Source: an uncultured Prochlorococcus sp. (GTDB lineage: Bacteria > Cyanobacteriota > Cyanobacteriia > PCC-6307 > Cyanobiaceae). Taken from it: a DNA stretch of 7,612 nt. The position numbers and the translations under genes were made by a program. The notes under the pieces were generated by a model. The model was not told the DNA's origin and did no database searches. It saw only the letters and a program-made list of their open reading frames with translations. This document shows positions 5,610 to 7,612 of this stretch, piece after piece (position 1 is the stretch's first letter; the number at the start of each line of letters is the position of its first letter). The stretch spans positions 1 through 7,612 of the forward strand of contig CACGEL010000033.1 of the NCBI GenBank assembly GCA_902572065.1. Reading direction: 5' to 3'.

Positions 5610-7205
5610 ATGATACAAAAAAAAGAATTAAGCATTCTGCAAGAAAAAGATATTTTGGTGGCTTCAATTGACATTGGAACTAACTCCACTCACCTCTTAA
5701 TTGCAGAGATTAATAGTGCTCTTAAAACCTTTTCAATAAAATTTACTGATAAATCTACAACCCGTCTGGGAGAGAGAGATGAAGAGGGAAATCTCACTGA
5801 AGAATCAATTCAAAGAGTTTTTAAAACCCTAAAGAGATTTAAAGCCTATTGTGAAAGTAATGGTGTTAATCAAATAATCACTGCTGCAACAAGTGCTGTT
5901 AGGGAGGCCCCTAATGGACGAGACTTTATAGATAGAGTGCAAAGTAATCTAAGTATCCCAGTAGAGCTTGTAAGCGGATCTGAGGAGGCTAGATTAATAT
6001 ATCTTGGAGTATTGTCCGGGATGACTTTGGCAGATAATTCTTATGTAATTATTGATATTGGTGGAGGTTCTACAGAGTTAATACTTGCAGATAAAAAAGA
6101 TGCTAAAGCTCTTACAAGTTCAAAAATTGGAGCTGTTAGGCTCAAAAACGATTTTTTTCATAGCGAAAAAATTAATAGTGAAAGGGCCAACTTTTTGAGA
6201 ACTTTTATTCAGGGCTCTTTAGAACCATCTGTTGAAAAAATTAAAAGGAGATTACAAAAAGATAAAGCAGTCTCAATGATTGCTACAAGTGGTACCGCAA
6301 TCTCACTAGGTAATTTAATTTTGTCTGATCTTGGACAATCAAAACAAAAGATGCATGGCTATGTTTTTAGTAAAAAAAGTTTACAGACGGTCTTGGAAAA
6401 ATTAATTAAAATGCCAATTTCTGAAATAAAAAAAATTTCTTCACTAAGCGAGAGAAGAGCAGAAATTATAATACCAGGTGCATTAATTCTTGATACCTCA
6501 ATGGATATGTTGGATTTTAATGAGTTAACAATAAGTGAGAGAGCACTTAGAGAAGGATTAGTAGTTGATTGGATGCTACGCAAAGGAATAATAAAAAACG
6601 AATTTAATATTCAAAGTAATATTAGGAAAACGACCATAGTTCATCAGGCTAGAAAGTTTGGTGTTGATAAAGAAAGATCTGAAAAGGTTACTAATATCGC
6701 ATTTCAAATCTATGATCAAACTAAAAATATCTTTCATAGCGGTAGTGATTCAAAAGCAAAAGAGCTCCTTTGGGCAGCTAGTCATCTCTATAGTTGTGGG
6801 AAATATGTGAATATAAGTTCTTATCATAAACATTCTTGGTATTTAATTAAACATTGCGAATTATTGGGTTATTCTCAATCAGAAACAAATATTATTGCTT
6901 CGATTGCTAGATATCATAGAAAGTCTTTGCCTAAGAAAAGACACGAATCGTGGCAAAGTTTGATTTCAAAAGAAGATAAATCATTAGTGCTTGAAATGTC
7001 GTTAATTTTAAGATTAGCTGCCTCTCTTGATCAAAGACCTGAGAATTTAGTATCGTCAATAAAAATTGAACTACAAAATAATATACTTTTAATTGAATTA
7101 TTACCTTTTAATTCAAACCAAGAGCTTCTTCTTGAGAAGTGGAACTTAGAGTTATGCAGTAATGTTATTCAAGAATTAAAAAACTTAGAATTGAAAGTTG
7201 TTTAA
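5610..7205 (+). CDS. ppx: Exopolyphosphatase, Ppx/GppA family
   Basis: Ppx releases orthophosphate from the ends of inorganic polyphosphate; GppA relatives hydrolyse pppGpp to ppGpp. The 531-residue protein is of full Ppx length and has the ASKHA-fold phosphate loops DIGTNSTHLL (21-30) and DIGGGSTELI (149-158). The catalytic glutamate lies in SGSEEARLIYLGV (Glu125/Glu126). SERALREGLVVDWML (309-323) closes the first half. The C-terminal half is the HD-like helical domain, with the His-rich HKHSWYLIKH (406-415) and IASIARYHRK (429-438). The start is ATG with a weak AGAGA upstream. It is divergent from ubiA, and its stop overlaps that of the following convergent gene by 4 bp. Polyphosphate storage fits a phosphorus-poor marine lifestyle. 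Sequence alone does not separate Ppx from GppA activity, but the long HD-containing form favours Ppx. Confidence 0.94.
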   Translation: MIQKKELSILQEKDILVASIDIGTNSTHLLIAEINSALKTFSIKFTDKSTTRLGERDEEGNLTEESIQRVFKTLKRFKAYCESNGVNQIITAATSAVREAPNGRDFIDRVQSNLSIPVELVSGSEEARLIYLGVLSGMTLADNSYVIIDIGGGSTELILADKKDAKALTSSKIGAVRLKNDFFHSEKINSERANFLRTFIQGSLEPSVEKIKRRLQKDKAVSMIATSGTAISLGNLILSDLGQSKQKMHGYVFSKKSLQTVLEKLIKMPISEIKKISSLSERRAEIIIPGALILDTSMDMLDFNELTISERALREGLVVDWMLRKGIIKNEFNIQSNIRKTTIVHQARKFGVDKERSEKVTNIAFQIYDQTKNIFHSGSDSKAKELLWAASHLYSCGKYVNISSYHKHSWYLIKHCELLGYSQSETNIIASIARYHRKSLPKKRHESWQSLISKEDKSLVLEMSLILRLAASLDQRPENLVSSIKIELQNNILLIELLPFNSNQELLLEKWNLELCSNVIQELKNLELKVV

Positions 7206-7612
7206 TTATTCTTTATAAATTCTTGTTTTGGCATTTGATTTCTGAAAGAGTTAGGAAAAATATTAAATATTAGAGATGAAGCTAAAAAACCTAAAATTCC
7301 AGATATCAAAATAAATATTATAAACCCTGATGTCTTTCTATTCTTAATTGATTTGTTTTGTTTAGCTTTGATAGAGACTTTCTGAACAATTTCTTTAACT
7401 TTTCCTTCTTTTCTTTGAGTTTCAAATTCGCTCATTATAAATTCTCTATCAATCTTAAGTTTCTCTGAAATCCTACGAACCATTGCTTTTATAAAAACTT
7501 TTTCTGGTAAAAGATCATCATTTCCTTCTTCTATTGCCCGCAATTGCTGAGCTCCCATTTTTAAATCAGAGGCTAATTCTTCAACTGATTGATTTCTGCT
7601 TATTCTTGCTTC
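7202..7612 (-). CDS. RodZ-like helix-turn-helix membrane protein, 5' end outside window
   Basis: The frame runs into the right edge without a stop, giving 136 visible residues. An internal Met encoded at 7558-7556 is unlikely to be the start, because the helix-turn-helix begins before it: EARISRNQSVEELASDLK continues into MGAQQLRAIEEGN. Then comes LPEKVFIKAMVRRISEKLKID (about 35-55), matching the LPGPVY-RGFLRSYA-LGLD pattern of the RodZ-type Xre domain (HTH_25). A Lys-rich linker precedes one membrane helix at about 96-119 (GFIIFILISGILGFLASSLIF). Only about 17 residues follow it. In RodZ the cytoplasmic HTH binds MreB and a larger periplasmic domain follows the helix; that domain is essentially missing here. 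A role in cell shape is possible, and a membrane-bound regulator is the alternative. The gene converges on ppx with a 4-bp overlap of stop codons. Confidence 0.8.
   Translation of the reverse strand, partial: EARISRNQSVEELASDLKMGAQQLRAIEEGNDDLLPEKVFIKAMVRRISEKLKIDREFIMSEFETQRKEGKVKEIVQKVSIKAKQNKSIKNRKTSGFIIFILISGILGFLASSLIFNIFPNSFRNQMPKQEFIKNN

Noticed and set aside
6359..6583. Minus-strand open frame of 74 codons antisense to ppx
   Set aside because: It is contained in the conserved middle of ppx; its composition is a by-product of the opposite strand.
1..7612. A novel defence, mobile or biosynthetic system
   Set aside because: Nearly all the DNA is accounted for by recognisable housekeeping genes. 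There are no integrase, transposase, CRISPR repeats, toxin-antitoxin pair, tRNA boundary or compositional break.

Overview
The window is a compact, AT-rich stretch of bacterial chromosome. It most resembles a streamlined marine picocyanobacterium, probably a high-light Prochlorococcus. The reasons are the low G+C throughout, very short intergenic gaps, near-absence of Shine-Dalgarno sequences, and the set and order of housekeeping genes (groL, small membrane protein, fabG, ispD, S66 peptidase, ubiA, ppx). The genus is inferred from content and recollection of related genomes; no search was run.

Layout, left to right. (1) The 3' end of an unrecognised Lys/Asn-rich gene (+), cut by the window edge. 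(2) groL (-), a full-length GroEL with a Gly/Met-rich tail built from 24-bp tandem repeats and no groES beside it. (3) A 59-codon gene (+) for a small membrane protein. (4) fabG (-), 3-oxoacyl-ACP reductase. (5) ispD (+), MEP-pathway cytidylyltransferase. (6) A two-gene minus-strand unit: ubiA, an aromatic prenyltransferase that in cyanobacteria serves plastoquinone synthesis, followed 3 bp later by an S66-family LD-carboxypeptidase. (7) ppx (+), an exopolyphosphatase of the Ppx/GppA family. (8) A RodZ-like helix-turn-helix membrane protein (-), whose N-terminus lies beyond the right edge.

Orientation flips at almost every gene. The four convergent junctions are 4 bp apart, abutting, overlapping by 7 bp and overlapping by 4 bp, leaving no room for ordinary intrinsic terminators. 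The three divergent gaps (134, 94 and 121 bp) must hold nearly all the promoters. No gene-free stretch exceeds 134 bp. No tRNA, rRNA, CRISPR, insertion sequence or integrase was seen.

Functionally this is core metabolism and maintenance: protein folding, fatty-acid synthesis, isoprenoid precursor supply (ispD) and its use in a quinone (ubiA), murein peptide processing, polyphosphate turnover, and perhaps cell shape. I see no defence system, biosynthetic cluster or mobile island. The points worth a second look are small-scale: the convergent-junction architecture, the short membrane protein, the start codons of ispD and ubiA, and the short-tailed RodZ-like protein.
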